Part shown: positions 10,121-17,693 of the stretch, in pieces
Layout: each line of letters begins with the position of its first letter
Numbering within the stretch: the first letter of the stretch is position 1
Source of the DNA: JBBSMX01 sp038232935
GTDB taxonomy: Bacteria; Bacteroidota; Rhodothermia; Rhodothermales; JANQRZ01
Direction of reading: 5' to 3'
NCBI GenBank assembly: GCA_038232935.1
Contig: JBBSMX010000015.1
Location: 1-50,826 of the forward strand
DNA: 50,826 nucleotides
Program-made: the position numbers and the translations under genes
Notes under the pieces: generated by a model
Seen by the model: only the letters and a program-made list of their open reading frames with translations
What the model was told of the DNA's origin: nothing
Database searches by the model: none

Positions 10121-10474
10121 ATGGCTTTTAGCATCGAACAATTCGCCCGTCAGCTTCTCATCGAAGCACTCTTTTACGACGAGGAATACGTCGCCCTCGG
10201 CAACGTCAGCCTCATCGACAAGGCCAAACAGCGCGAGCTCTACCTCGCCTCCTTCGACCCCGAGCGGGACACGTTCCTCATCGAGGAAGCCGTCGAGTGG
10301 GAAGAGCTCGACGCCGACGAGGACGGGGAGATAGACTACGCGCTCGCCGTGGACGGCAACGAGTACGGCACGTATGAGACCCCCGACGACACGGCCGACG
10401 CCCTGCTCACCCTCGCGAAAGAGCACAACCTGAGCCCGAGCTTCATGCTCCTCTTCGACGAAGACGAGGCGTAG
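10121..10474 (+). CDS. Small acidic protein of unknown function
   Basis: A 117-residue soluble protein with no signal peptide or membrane segment, very rich in Asp and Glu (for example EEAVEWEELDADEDGEIDYA and the C-terminus LFDEDEA). It begins with a helix-like MAFSIEQFARQLLIEALFYDEEYVAL. High acidity alone is common in halophile-related Rhodothermota. I do not recognise a family. The codon use and GC are like those of its neighbours, and it ends next to a long hairpin that separates it from the convergent DUF423 gene, so it is probably transcribed alone. Confidence 0.75.
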   Translation: MAFSIEQFARQLLIEALFYDEEYVALGNVSLIDKAKQRELYLASFDPERDTFLIEEAVEWEELDADEDGEIDYALAVDGNEYGTYETPDDTADALLTLAKEHNLSPSFMLLFDEDEA

Positions 10475-10483
10475 CGAAACGAT

Positions 10484-10555
10484 AAAGGGTGAGGGGTAAA
10501 GTGAAAAGGGTGAAGAGCGTAAGCTCAGCCTTTCTCACTTTACCCCTCACCCTTT
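10484..10555. terminator. Long hairpin between convergent genes
   Basis: A 21-bp perfect inverted repeat: AAAGGGTGAGGGGTAAAG at the start of the left arm (10484-10504) and its complement at 10535-10555. The loop contains further nested pairing (AAAGG/CCTTT and GAGC/GCTC), so nearly all 72 nt can fold. It lies between convergent genes and could end both transcripts. The last codons and the TGA of the DUF423 gene (LKG-stop) lie inside the right arm. A closely related hairpin sits at 27095-27176. Confidence 0.7.
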
Positions 10556-10930
10556 TAAAGCGGCCCACGCCAGCAGAAGCCATCCGGCGATGAACGCGAC
10601 GCCGCCGAGCGGGGTGACGGCCCCAAGCCACGGTGTATCTGTGAGGACGAGCAGGTAGAGGCTGCCCGAGAACAGCACGGTCCCGGCGAGGAACAGCCAT
10701 CCGGCCCAGCGCAGCCGAGCGTCAGACCAGCGCTCCACCAGCACACCGACTAGGAGGAGCGCGAGCGCGTGGACCATCTCGTACCGCACCGCTGTCTCGA
10801 ACGTCGCCAGCCGGGCAGGGGAGACCGTATCGCCGAGGGCATGCGCGCCGAACGCGCCGGCCCCCACGGCGAGGGCTGCCGAGAGCGCCCCGGCAACCAT
10901 GAACAGGCGGGCCGAGTGGTCTTCCACCAA
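10547..10930 (-). CDS. DUF423 family inner-membrane protein
   Basis: A 127-residue protein with four hydrophobic segments (near residues 10-30, 46-66, 72-93, 100-122) separated by short loops. The AGAFGAHAL motif after the first segment, FETAVRYEMVHALALL in the second and the closing TPLGGVAFIAGWLLLAWAAL are typical of the DUF423 (YgdD) family. The molecular role of the family is unknown. It starts 4 bp downstream of the lipoprotein gene's stop, so it is likely the last gene of a leftward operon with the lipoprotein and rsfS. Its last residues (LKG) are encoded inside an intergenic hairpin, which suggests that the hairpin has replaced the original 3' end. Confidence 0.88.
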   Translation of the reverse strand: MVEDHSARLFMVAGALSAALAVGAGAFGAHALGDTVSPARLATFETAVRYEMVHALALLLVGVLVERWSDARLRWAGWLFLAGTVLFSGSLYLLVLTDTPWLGAVTPLGGVAFIAGWLLLAWAALKG

Positions 10931-10934
10931 GCCG

Positions 10935-11444
10935 CTATCCTCCGACCTCGCCTTCGCGGGGGGGCTGCACGGTAAACGGCTTCACCGTCCCGTTCAGCTT
11001 GAGGGTGTAATCGCCCGGCGGCAGTGGCTCAGTGAACGTGTAGTAGAACCGATACGGACGGACGACCTGGGTGCAGACGGCCCCCTTCGGCCTCCGCATC
11101 TCGAATGTCACCGTGATGATGTTACCGACGCGCTCCTGCTCGATGTTGTGCAGGGCCGTGCAGCCGTCCGGCAGCGCCCCTCGAAGGAGCAGTTCCACCG
11201 GCCGACGGTTGGCCGTGACCGCCCCCGTCCTCACTTCGACATCGCTGAAATAGGCCGGGTAATAGAAGAACTCCTGCGCCGAGTCCGGCGGCACGATGAG
11301 GAGGGTTTCCCCTCCCTCTCCCTCTTCGACACGGCGACCGAACGGATTATCCTCCGTCGCCTCGGCCGAGCCCCCGCACGCGCCGAGCCCAACGGCCAAC
11401 AGCCCGAAGCCGAGCGCGAGTACGAGCGCGTATCTCGTGCTCAT
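10935..11444 (-). CDS. Lipoprotein of unknown function
   Basis: A 169-residue protein starting at MSTRYALVLALGFGLL, with a lipobox LGAC at about residues 20-23, so lipid-anchored in the envelope. After a short acidic linker come strands including EFFYYPAYFSDVEVRTG, LLLRGALPDGCTALHNIEQE, ITVTFEMRRP and YTLKLNGTVKPFTV, which suggest a small beta-sandwich. Two cysteines beyond the lipobox (in PDGCTAL and GAVCTQV) could form a disulfide. The start codon overlaps the rsfS stop (TGATG), so translation is probably coupled. The reading frame is open further upstream, but that part lies inside rsfS. I do not recognise the family. Confidence 0.8.
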   Translation of the reverse strand: MSTRYALVLALGFGLLAVGLGACGGSAEATEDNPFGRRVEEGEGGETLLIVPPDSAQEFFYYPAYFSDVEVRTGAVTANRRPVELLLRGALPDGCTALHNIEQERVGNIITVTFEMRRPKGAVCTQVVRPYRFYYTFTEPLPPGDYTLKLNGTVKPFTVQPPREGEVGG

Positions 11445-11878
11445 CACGGTTTCTCCGGCTGAAGAAGCGCCACCGTATCGGCATCGTCCGCGACGTGCTC
11501 GACGGGGGCATCGCCCCAGAGCCGTTCGAGGTCGTAGTACTCGCGCCGCTCCCGGTCGAAGACGTGCACGACCACGTCCACATAGTCGAGCACGACCCAC
11601 TGGTTGTGTTGCGTCCCCTCGCGCTTCCACGGGCGTTCCCCGGCCTGCTCCTTCACGTCCTCGCGCACCCCTTCGGCGATGGCACGCACCTGGATGTCGG
11701 ACCCGCCGGTGGCGATAACGAAGTAGTCCGTCACGCCGGACACCTTGCGGACATCGATGACGGTGACATCCGCGGCTTTCTTGCTCTGCATCGCCTCGAC
11801 AATGAGGGCGGCCAGCTCACGGGCTGGGAGGTGAGTGCTGCGTTGCTTCGGGCGGGATGCGGAAGAGGTCGTAGTCAT
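11444..11878 (-). CDS. rsfS: Ribosomal silencing factor RsfS
   Basis: A 144-residue RsfS/DUF143 protein. The family binds ribosomal protein L14 (uL14) on the large subunit and blocks subunit joining when nutrients are short. Core motifs are complete: KKAADVTVIDVRKVSGVTDYFVIATG, then IAEGVRED, GTQHNQWVVLDYVDVVVHVF and the closing REYYDLERLWGDA. I start at the ATG at 11878 (MTTTSSAS) rather than the ATG 57 bp upstream, because the upstream residues are unlike the family and come from low-complexity spacer. It is followed by the lipoprotein with a TGATG overlap and preceded by a LytR_C protein, all in one direction. Confidence 0.95.
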   Translation of the reverse strand: MTTTSSASRPKQRSTHLPARELAALIVEAMQSKKAADVTVIDVRKVSGVTDYFVIATGGSDIQVRAIAEGVREDVKEQAGERPWKREGTQHNQWVVLDYVDVVVHVFDRERREYYDLERLWGDAPVEHVADDADTVALLQPEKP

Positions 11879-11937
11879 GAGCAATTGTGGATAAAGTGAT
11901 GGATCAATGGAATGGAGGGTCAGAGGGATGTACAACG

Positions 11938-12402
11938 CTAGGCGTCGTCATCGAAGGCCCGAAGGCTCCGGTAGTCGCGCCCGATGACGACGGAGGCGTC
12001 GAGGTAGTAGCCCTCACCGGGCTCCTCTCTGACATACGCCTCATCGATGCCGAGGATCGCGGCCACGCCGAGCGCCGCCTCCCGGTTGCCGACACGGTCG
12101 ATCACGAGCGAGTGCGGCTGCTCGAAATCGGCGTAGTTGCCGCTGCCGACGACATCGAAGTCATGCCGGCGAAGAAACTGCGTGACGCGGCCGGCCACAC
12201 CTGGTTCGCCGCACCCGTTGAGCACCTCGACCTGCACGATGTCTCCAAGGAGACGTGCGGGGTTCGCCGCGCGGATGGGACTCGTCTCCGGGGTGAAGAA
12301 GCGCGTGGCGAGAGCGTAGACGAGCACGAGCGCGAGCACGCCCGCGGCGACGAGCCCGACGTTCAGCAGGAAACTGCCCAACCGGCTGCGCGCGTCACTC
12401 AT
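11938..12402 (-). CDS. Membrane-anchored LytR_C-domain protein
   Basis: A 154-residue protein: one N-terminal membrane anchor (FLLNVGLVAAGVLALVLVYALA), a short linker, then a LytR C-terminal domain (VEVLNGCGEPGVAGRVTQFLRRHDFDVVGSGNY to VVIGRDY). The LytR_C domain is often attached to LytR-CpsA-Psr wall-polymer ligases but also occurs alone, as here; its function alone is unknown. The domain would face the periplasm. It is followed about 60 bp downstream by rsfS. An in-frame ATG two codons upstream (12408) is an alternative start. The 60-bp gap holds low-complexity sequence rich in 'atgga' words. Confidence 0.85.
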   Translation of the reverse strand: MSDARSRLGSFLLNVGLVAAGVLALVLVYALATRFFTPETSPIRAANPARLLGDIVQVEVLNGCGEPGVAGRVTQFLRRHDFDVVGSGNYADFEQPHSLVIDRVGNREAALGVAAILGIDEAYVREEPGEGYYLDASVVIGRDYRSLRAFDDDA

Positions 12403-12492
12403 AAGCACTCGGCATGGCGCGCTCGATACAACACACGCGGCACGCCCTCACCGAGAACGTGCCGCGCCGAAACAGGGGAGTGCGAGCGAGCA

Positions 12493-13059
12493 TTAGCGCG
12501 ATCCCGAACGCCAGAAGAGGTCGTTGAAGTCCGCTGCGCCGAAGTTCGCCCGGAACTGCGAGCCGCCGCCGTAGCCGTACGGGCTGTAGTAGCCGTAGGG
12601 ACTCGCGTAGCTGCCGAACGGGCTCTGCTGAATCTGGAGTTGGATCACCGAGTTCTCCGTCGGCCTGTAGGCGATCTGCGCGTTCTGGAGGTAGACCTTC
12701 GCGGGCGAGTCTTGCGAAAAGCCGAGGCTCTGCTGCACGCCGTCCGACCCGAAGGGCGAGTGCGCCACGCCCACGTCCACCCGCGCCGCGAGCTTGTCCG
12801 TCGGCTGGTAGCGCAGGCTCGTCGTCAGCACGCCGAGGCCGAGGCTCTGGCCGCCGAAGCTCGAGAACGACATCTCGTACGAGTTGCTGATCTTGAAGTG
12901 GTCGGGGTTGATCAACGACCCGAGCGAGAAGCCTTGCTGGTTCTCGTAGACGGCGACGGGGGCGTCGCCCTGCGGCAGATTCGCGCGGAGCTGTGCATGC
13001 GCGGGCGCGGCCAGGTAGAGGACGGCAGCGAGGAGGAGGATGGTCCAGGTATGACGCAT
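12493..13059 (-). CDS. Exported protein of unknown function, Gly/Tyr-rich tail
   Basis: A 188-residue protein with a clear Sec signal: MRHTWTILLLAAVLYLAAPAHA, cut before QLRANLP. The mature part resembles an envelope beta-barrel or surface protein (SNSYEMSFSSFGGQSLGLGVLTT, LRYQPTDKLAARVDVGVAHS, IAYRPTENSVIQLQIQQS). It ends in a Tyr/Gly/Ser/Pro-rich segment (ASPYGYYSPYGYGGG). I start at the ATG at 13059, because the 19 residues upstream in frame have no signal character. No family is recognised. It stands between the LytR_C gene and the aminotransferase gene, all leftward, with gaps large enough for separate promoters. Confidence 0.78.
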   Translation of the reverse strand: MRHTWTILLLAAVLYLAAPAHAQLRANLPQGDAPVAVYENQQGFSLGSLINPDHFKISNSYEMSFSSFGGQSLGLGVLTTSLRYQPTDKLAARVDVGVAHSPFGSDGVQQSLGFSQDSPAKVYLQNAQIAYRPTENSVIQLQIQQSPFGSYASPYGYYSPYGYGGGSQFRANFGAADFNDLFWRSGSR

Positions 13060-13180
13060 CGGCGTGCGGAGGGTCGGGTTCGGGAGCATGATAGAGCCGG
13101 CGCTCAGGTTTGTCAATAACGAACGCGCTACCCCTTTGTTCTGGTACGCCCGGTGCTCGCTCGGGGCATATCGTCTGCCC

Positions 13181-14353
13181 TCACGCGGTCACATCCTCGC
13201 TCAGTGCCCGCTCGACGGCCTTGAGCCCCCCGCTCCGGCCGAGCACGGCTTCGAGCGCGCCGACACACGTCCGCACGTTCTCCGGGCGGCAGCCGTAGCC
13301 CATCAGCCCGATCCGCCACACTTTCCCGGCGAGAGCTCCGAGCCCGGCCCCGATTTCGAGGTCGTGCTCGGTCAGCAGACGGCGGCGCACGTCCGCCTCG
13401 TCCACGCCGTCCGGCACGCGAACCATGTTGAGCTGCGGCGTCTGCTTGTCCTCCGGCACCACGTAGTCGAGGCCGAGCGCTTCGAGGCCGGCCTTGAGCA
13501 CCTCGTGCATCCGGCGGTGCCGCGCCCACGCTGCTTCTAATCCCTCTTCGTGCAGCATGAGAAGCGCTTCGTGCAGGCCGTAGATACTGTTGATCGGCGC
13601 GGTGTGGTGGTAAGCCCTCTTCCGTCCCTCGCCCCAGTAGTTGACCACGAGCGAGATATCCATGAACCAGCTCTGCACCGGCGTTGTCCGGCTCTGCACC
13701 CGCTCGATAGCGCGCTCGGAGAAGGTGACAGGCGAGAGGCCGGGCACGCACGAGAGGCACTTCTGCGTACCGGAGTAGACCGCGTCGAGTCCCCACTCAT
13801 CCACCTCCAGCGGCGAGCCGCCGAGCGAGGTGACGGTGTCCGCGATTATGAGGCAACCGTGCTCGCGCCCGAGCCCCGCCAGCGTCTCCGCGTCGGAGAG
13901 TACGCCCGTGCTCGTCTCGGCGTGGACGAACATCAGCACTTCGGCGTCAGGGTTTTCTTTCAGCGCCACCTCGACTTTCTCCGGCGACACCGCCCGCCCC
14001 CACTCATCTTCCACTAACACGACCTCGCCACCGGCCCGCTCCGTCATCGCCTTCAGCCGCCCGCCGAACACGCCGTTCTGGCACACGACGGCTTTCGTCC
14101 CCGGCTCGATGAGGTTGACGACACAGCTTTCCATCCCTGCCGTGCCCGGCCCGGACACCGGCATCGTGAGCGCGTTCTCGGTTTGGAAGGCGTATTGCAA
14201 GAGGGCTTTCACCTCGTCCATCGCGTCGATGAAGCGCGGGTCGAGATGGCCGATGGTGGGGCGGGAGAGGGCGGCGAGCACGCGCGGGGCGACCTCGGAC
14301 GGGCCGGGACCCATGAGGGTGCGTCGGGGCGGATCGAAGGAATCGTAGGTCAT
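13181..14353 (-). CDS. Class V aminotransferase, alanine-glyoxylate / serine-pyruvate type
   Basis: A 390-residue PLP enzyme of the class V (AGXT/SPT) family, which moves the amino group of alanine or serine to glyoxylate, making glycine. Visible motifs: LMGPGPSEVAPRVL and GHLDPRFIDAMDEVK at the N-terminus, VSGPGTAGMES for phosphate binding, IADTVTSLGGSPLEVD with the PLP Asp, and YSGTQKCLSCVPG with the Schiff-base Lys. It follows isocitrate lyase and malate synthase in the same direction. The neighbours therefore suggest a third exit for glyoxylate beside malate synthase, supporting the glyoxylate assignment over serine-pyruvate or phosphoserine activity. The substrate is inferred from context. 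Confidence 0.9.
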   Translation of the reverse strand: MTYDSFDPPRRTLMGPGPSEVAPRVLAALSRPTIGHLDPRFIDAMDEVKALLQYAFQTENALTMPVSGPGTAGMESCVVNLIEPGTKAVVCQNGVFGGRLKAMTERAGGEVVLVEDEWGRAVSPEKVEVALKENPDAEVLMFVHAETSTGVLSDAETLAGLGREHGCLIIADTVTSLGGSPLEVDEWGLDAVYSGTQKCLSCVPGLSPVTFSERAIERVQSRTTPVQSWFMDISLVVNYWGEGRKRAYHHTAPINSIYGLHEALLMLHEEGLEAAWARHRRMHEVLKAGLEALGLDYVVPEDKQTPQLNMVRVPDGVDEADVRRRLLTEHDLEIGAGLGALAGKVWRIGLMGYGCRPENVRTCVGALEAVLGRSGGLKAVERALSEDVTA

Positions 14354-14372
14354 GGCGAGAGGGGCAAATGGT

Positions 14373-14400
14373 GTAGGGGCGCAGCATGCTGCGCCCCTAC
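14373..14400. repeat. Perfect 28-bp REP-like palindrome, copy 1
   Basis: GTAGGGGCGCAGCA followed directly by its exact reverse complement. It lies in the 77-bp gap between aceA and the aminotransferase gene, so it would form a strong hairpin inside the operon mRNA. Related copies are at 25468-25495 and 28507-28534. Confidence 0.75.
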
Positions 14401-14430
14401 GGTTGGAACGAGTGGACAGGATACGACGGC

Positions 14431-15729
14431 TTAGTGGAACTGCTCGGTCTCGGTCGAGCCGGCCATCGCGCCCGTCGAGGCTTCGCCGCCAGAGATCACG
14501 TCGCGCACTGCGTCGAAGTAGCCGGTGCCGACCTCGCGCTGGTGCTTGGTCGCCGTGTAGCCTTCGGACTCGGCTCCGAACTCGGCCTGCTGAAGCTCGG
14601 AGTAGGCCGCCATCCCCCGCTCCTTATAGCCCTTCGCAAGCTCGAACATGGAGTAGTTGAGGGCGTGGAAGCCGGCGAGCGTGATGAACTGGAATTTGAA
14701 GCCCATCTTCCCAAGCTCCTGCTGGAACGTGGCAATCGTGTCCTTGTCGAGGTGGGCCTCCCAGTTGAAGCTCGGCGAGCAGTTGTACGCGAGCATCTGG
14801 CCGGGGAACTCGGCGTGGATGGCCTCGGCGAACTGACGTGCCTCGTCGAGGTCGGGCTTGCCCGTCTCCATCCAGAGGAGGTCGGCGTAGGGCGCGTAGG
14901 CGAGGCCGCGCGCAATCGCCGCGTCGATGCCGCACTTGACGCGGTAGAAGCCCTCGGGCGTGCGCTCGCCGTCGGCGATGAACGGGCGGTCGCGCTCGTC
15001 CACATCGCTCGTGATGAGCGTCGCGCTGTCGGCGTCGGTGCGGGCGATGAGGACCGTGGGGACGCCCATCACGTCGGCGGCGAGGCGCGCAGCGGTGAGC
15101 GTCTGGACGAACTGACTCGTCGGGACGAGCACTTTGCCGCCGAGGTGGCCGCACTTCTTCTCGCTCGCGAGCTGGTCCTCGAAGTGGACACCGGCCGCGC
15201 CGGCCTCGATCATCGCTTTCATCAGCTCGAACGCGTTGAGCGTTCCGCCGAACCCGGCCTCGGCGTCGGCAACGATCGGGGCCATCCAGTACGTGTCGTC
15301 GCCCTGCCCCTCGGCGTTGGCGATCTGGTCGGCGCGGAGGAGCGCGTTGTTGATCCGCTTCACGACGCCGGGGACGGAGTCGGCCGGATAGAGGCTCTGG
15401 TCGGGGTACATCTGCCCCGCGAGGTTGGCGTCGGCGGCGACCTGCCAGCCGGAGAGGTAGATCGCTTTCAGCCCGGCCTTGACCTGCTGCATCGCCTGGT
15501 TGCCGGTGAGCGCCCCGAGGGCGTTGACGTAGTCCTCCGAGTGCAGCAGGTACCACAGCCGGTTCGCCCCGCGCTCGGCGAGCGTGTGCTGGATCGGGAA
15601 CGAGTTGCGGAGCCGCATCACGTCCTCGGCCGAATAGCGGCGCTCGACATGCGCCCACCGCTCGTCATTCTTCCATTGATGTTCGAGGTCGTGGGCAGCG
15701 TGTCCGTTGGCGTTCATGTCGATTTGCAT
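14431..15729 (-). CDS. aceA: Isocitrate lyase
   Basis: A 432-residue enzyme that splits isocitrate to glyoxylate and succinate, the first step of the glyoxylate shunt. The active-site loop KKCGHLGGKVLVPT with the catalytic Cys is intact. The barrel motifs YLSGWQVAADAN, GFGGTLNAFELMKAMIEAGAAGVHFEDQ and YNCSPSFNW are as in bacterial AceA of 430 residues or so. The start at MQIDMNANG gives the normal N-terminal length. It lies 45 bp downstream of malate synthase and upstream of the aminotransferase, read together leftwards. Expression is probably set by the ScfR-type regulator encoded divergently at 17694. Function is certain from the sequence; regulation is inferred. Confidence 0.97.
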   Translation of the reverse strand: MQIDMNANGHAAHDLEHQWKNDERWAHVERRYSAEDVMRLRNSFPIQHTLAERGANRLWYLLHSEDYVNALGALTGNQAMQQVKAGLKAIYLSGWQVAADANLAGQMYPDQSLYPADSVPGVVKRINNALLRADQIANAEGQGDDTYWMAPIVADAEAGFGGTLNAFELMKAMIEAGAAGVHFEDQLASEKKCGHLGGKVLVPTSQFVQTLTAARLAADVMGVPTVLIARTDADSATLITSDVDERDRPFIADGERTPEGFYRVKCGIDAAIARGLAYAPYADLLWMETGKPDLDEARQFAEAIHAEFPGQMLAYNCSPSFNWEAHLDKDTIATFQQELGKMGFKFQFITLAGFHALNYSMFELAKGYKERGMAAYSELQQAEFGAESEGYTATKHQREVGTGYFDAVRDVISGGEASTGAMAGSTETEQFH

Positions 15730-15774
15730 AAAGGTCGAGGTCGGAGGTCGGTTGGGGTAATCGGTCGGGCGGGA

Positions 15775-17499
15775 TCAGGAGCAGCAGCCGGTTGCTTTGA
15801 GGCGGCGTTGTTGGTCGAGGTCGCCGACGAGGTTGGAGGCGCAGGCGAGGAACGGCCGCATCTCCTCTTCGGTGAAGACAGCGGCTGCATCCTCGGCCGC
15901 CTGCCGGTAGCGCTCGATCTCTTTGTTGAGGGTTTCTTCGGGCGCGTCGGCGTAGGCCTTGCGGAGGTCGTCGAGAATGGTTTCTAGTTCCGCGGCGAAG
16001 ACGCGGTGGACGAGGTCGCGGGTGACTTCGGTGCCATCGTCGAGCACGACGTTCTGGTGGAGCCACTGCCACGTCTGCGCGCGGGAGATCTCGAGCGTCG
16101 CGAGGTCCTCCATCAGCCCGTCCCACGCCACGCAGCCGATGTCCTGGTTCCACCCCTTCATGTAGCCGATGCCGACGTTGACATTCTTGTGCAGCCCCTC
16201 CATCGTCCGCGGCCCGGAGCCTTGCGGGAGGAGGTCCGGCTGATCCGGGAGGTTCGGCATCACATCGAGCTGATTCCGCTTGCCGTCGAGCTTTTCCACA
16301 AATGGTTTCATCGCATGCTCGATGAAGTAGGGGTGCGAGACCCAGCAGCCGTCGTGGCCGATCCGCGCCTCGAACTCTTTGTCGGCGACGACCTTCGCGG
16401 TCTGCTCCTCGCGCAGTTCGGGCGTACTGCCGGGCGTAAAGGCGGACATCCCGCCCATCCCGAACGCGCTGTGGCGGTGGCAGACGGCGATGAGGTGCTT
16501 GACATACTGCTCCATCCATGGCCGGCTCATCCCGATGCTGCCGCGATCCGCCATCACACGGTCCTCGTGCTCCTTGAGCACTTTGATGTCGGAGAAAATC
16601 TTATCCCAGCGCCCGCCGTTCAACCCGGCCGCGTGGGCGCGGAACTCGTAGAGGATCTCCTCCATCTGAAACGCCGCCGGAAGCGTCTCGATGAGGAAGG
16701 TCGCCTTGACCGTGCCGACGGGGATATCGAGGTGTTCCTGCGTGCGTTCGAAGAGGCGGTTCCACCAGCGCGCTTCGCGGTAGTGCTCGCACTTCGGGAC
16801 GTAGTAGGTCGGCGTCTTCCCCTGCCCCATCAGTGTCTTGGCCGAGTGGACCATGCTGAGGGCGAAGTCGAGCAGACCGCCCGCAACTGGGGTACCGTCC
16901 ACGCGGAGGTTGCTCTCGTCGAGGTGTAGGCCACGCACGCGCACCATCATCAGCGGCATGTCGTCCGGATCGAGCGCGTACGTCTTCACGACCTCGCCGT
17001 TGCGATCACGCTTGGCGTGTTCGAGCGTGCCGGCAGCGGCAGCGGCGACGTTCTCGGCGCCCTGCATCACGTTCCCCCACGAGGGCTTCATCGAGTCCTC
17101 GAAGTCGAGCATCGCGGCGTCGGCGCGGTGGCCGTCGTCGGTGCGGGAGAGCATGTTGATGACCATCTTCGGATCCGAGACCGGCCCGGTAATCTCGACG
17201 CGGCGCATCAGCAGATCGTCGGGGAGCGTGCCGACCTGCCATTCGCCGTGGGCATCGGGGTGCTCGCTGCGCGGGAGGAAACCGGGGAGGTCGCCGGCGT
17301 CCCACGCGGCCTGCCGGTCACGGCGCGCGGCGAGCAGCTCCTGCCGCTCTGCTTCGAGCGCTCGGTGGAGCGCGGCGATGACCGGAAGCGCTTCCGAAGA
17401 GAGCACGCGCTCAGCCTGCGGCGTGTGCGCAGCAGCATTCATCTCGACGCCGGCGGCGAGCGATTTCCACTGGACGGAAGAGATGGTTTCGGTAGTCAT
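15775..17499 (-). CDS. aceB: Malate synthase A
   Basis: A 574-residue malate synthase of the A type, which condenses glyoxylate with acetyl-CoA to malate. The family signature RAHAAGLNGGRWDKIFS is present, as are RRVEITGPVSDPKM near the N-terminus, MLDFEDSMKPSWGN and FLIETLPAAFQMEEI. I start at the ATG at 17499 (MTTETISS); an upstream in-frame ATG at 17556 would put 19 unrelated residues into the promoter region. It is the first gene of aceB-aceA-aminotransferase. The promoter and a palindrome touching its -35 box lie just upstream, and the divergent neighbour encodes an ScfR regulator. The C-terminus ends in an unusual GCCS. Confidence 0.96.
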   Translation of the reverse strand: MTTETISSVQWKSLAAGVEMNAAAHTPQAERVLSSEALPVIAALHRALEAERQELLAARRDRQAAWDAGDLPGFLPRSEHPDAHGEWQVGTLPDDLLMRRVEITGPVSDPKMVINMLSRTDDGHRADAAMLDFEDSMKPSWGNVMQGAENVAAAAAGTLEHAKRDRNGEVVKTYALDPDDMPLMMVRVRGLHLDESNLRVDGTPVAGGLLDFALSMVHSAKTLMGQGKTPTYYVPKCEHYREARWWNRLFERTQEHLDIPVGTVKATFLIETLPAAFQMEEILYEFRAHAAGLNGGRWDKIFSDIKVLKEHEDRVMADRGSIGMSRPWMEQYVKHLIAVCHRHSAFGMGGMSAFTPGSTPELREEQTAKVVADKEFEARIGHDGCWVSHPYFIEHAMKPFVEKLDGKRNQLDVMPNLPDQPDLLPQGSGPRTMEGLHKNVNVGIGYMKGWNQDIGCVAWDGLMEDLATLEISRAQTWQWLHQNVVLDDGTEVTRDLVHRVFAAELETILDDLRKAYADAPEETLNKEIERYRQAAEDAAAVFTEEEMRPFLACASNLVGDLDQQRRLKATGCCS

Positions 17500-17532
17500 A
17501 ATCGGAGAGGGAATGCGCGGGACGTGGCGGAA

Positions 17533-17574
17533 AGGATATAAACTGCGAAATGTCATGTCAAGCGAAATTTCGCT
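17533..17574 (-). promoter_or_regulatory. aceB promoter with palindromic operator candidate
   Basis: On the minus strand, TTGACA (17561 down to 17556) is followed after 17 bp by TATCCT (17538-17533); TATATC two bases upstream is an alternative -10. The 14-bp perfect palindrome AGCGAAATTTCGCT (17561-17574) touches the -35 box. A second half, GCGAAAT (17545-17551), lies in the promoter spacer 17 bp away in the same orientation. ScfR/RamB-type regulators bind A/T-centred palindromes near acetate and propionate genes, so this is the natural site for the protein encoded divergently at 17694. Confidence 0.6.
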
Positions 17575-17693
17575 GACAGCATATTTTACCGAACCGACCG
17601 CCGTGGGTTTCTACCAACGGATTCGTTACGTTGTCCCTCATTCCAGAGCACACGGCCGCCCGCTAACGCTTCGCTTTTCTTTCCCGCATCCGT

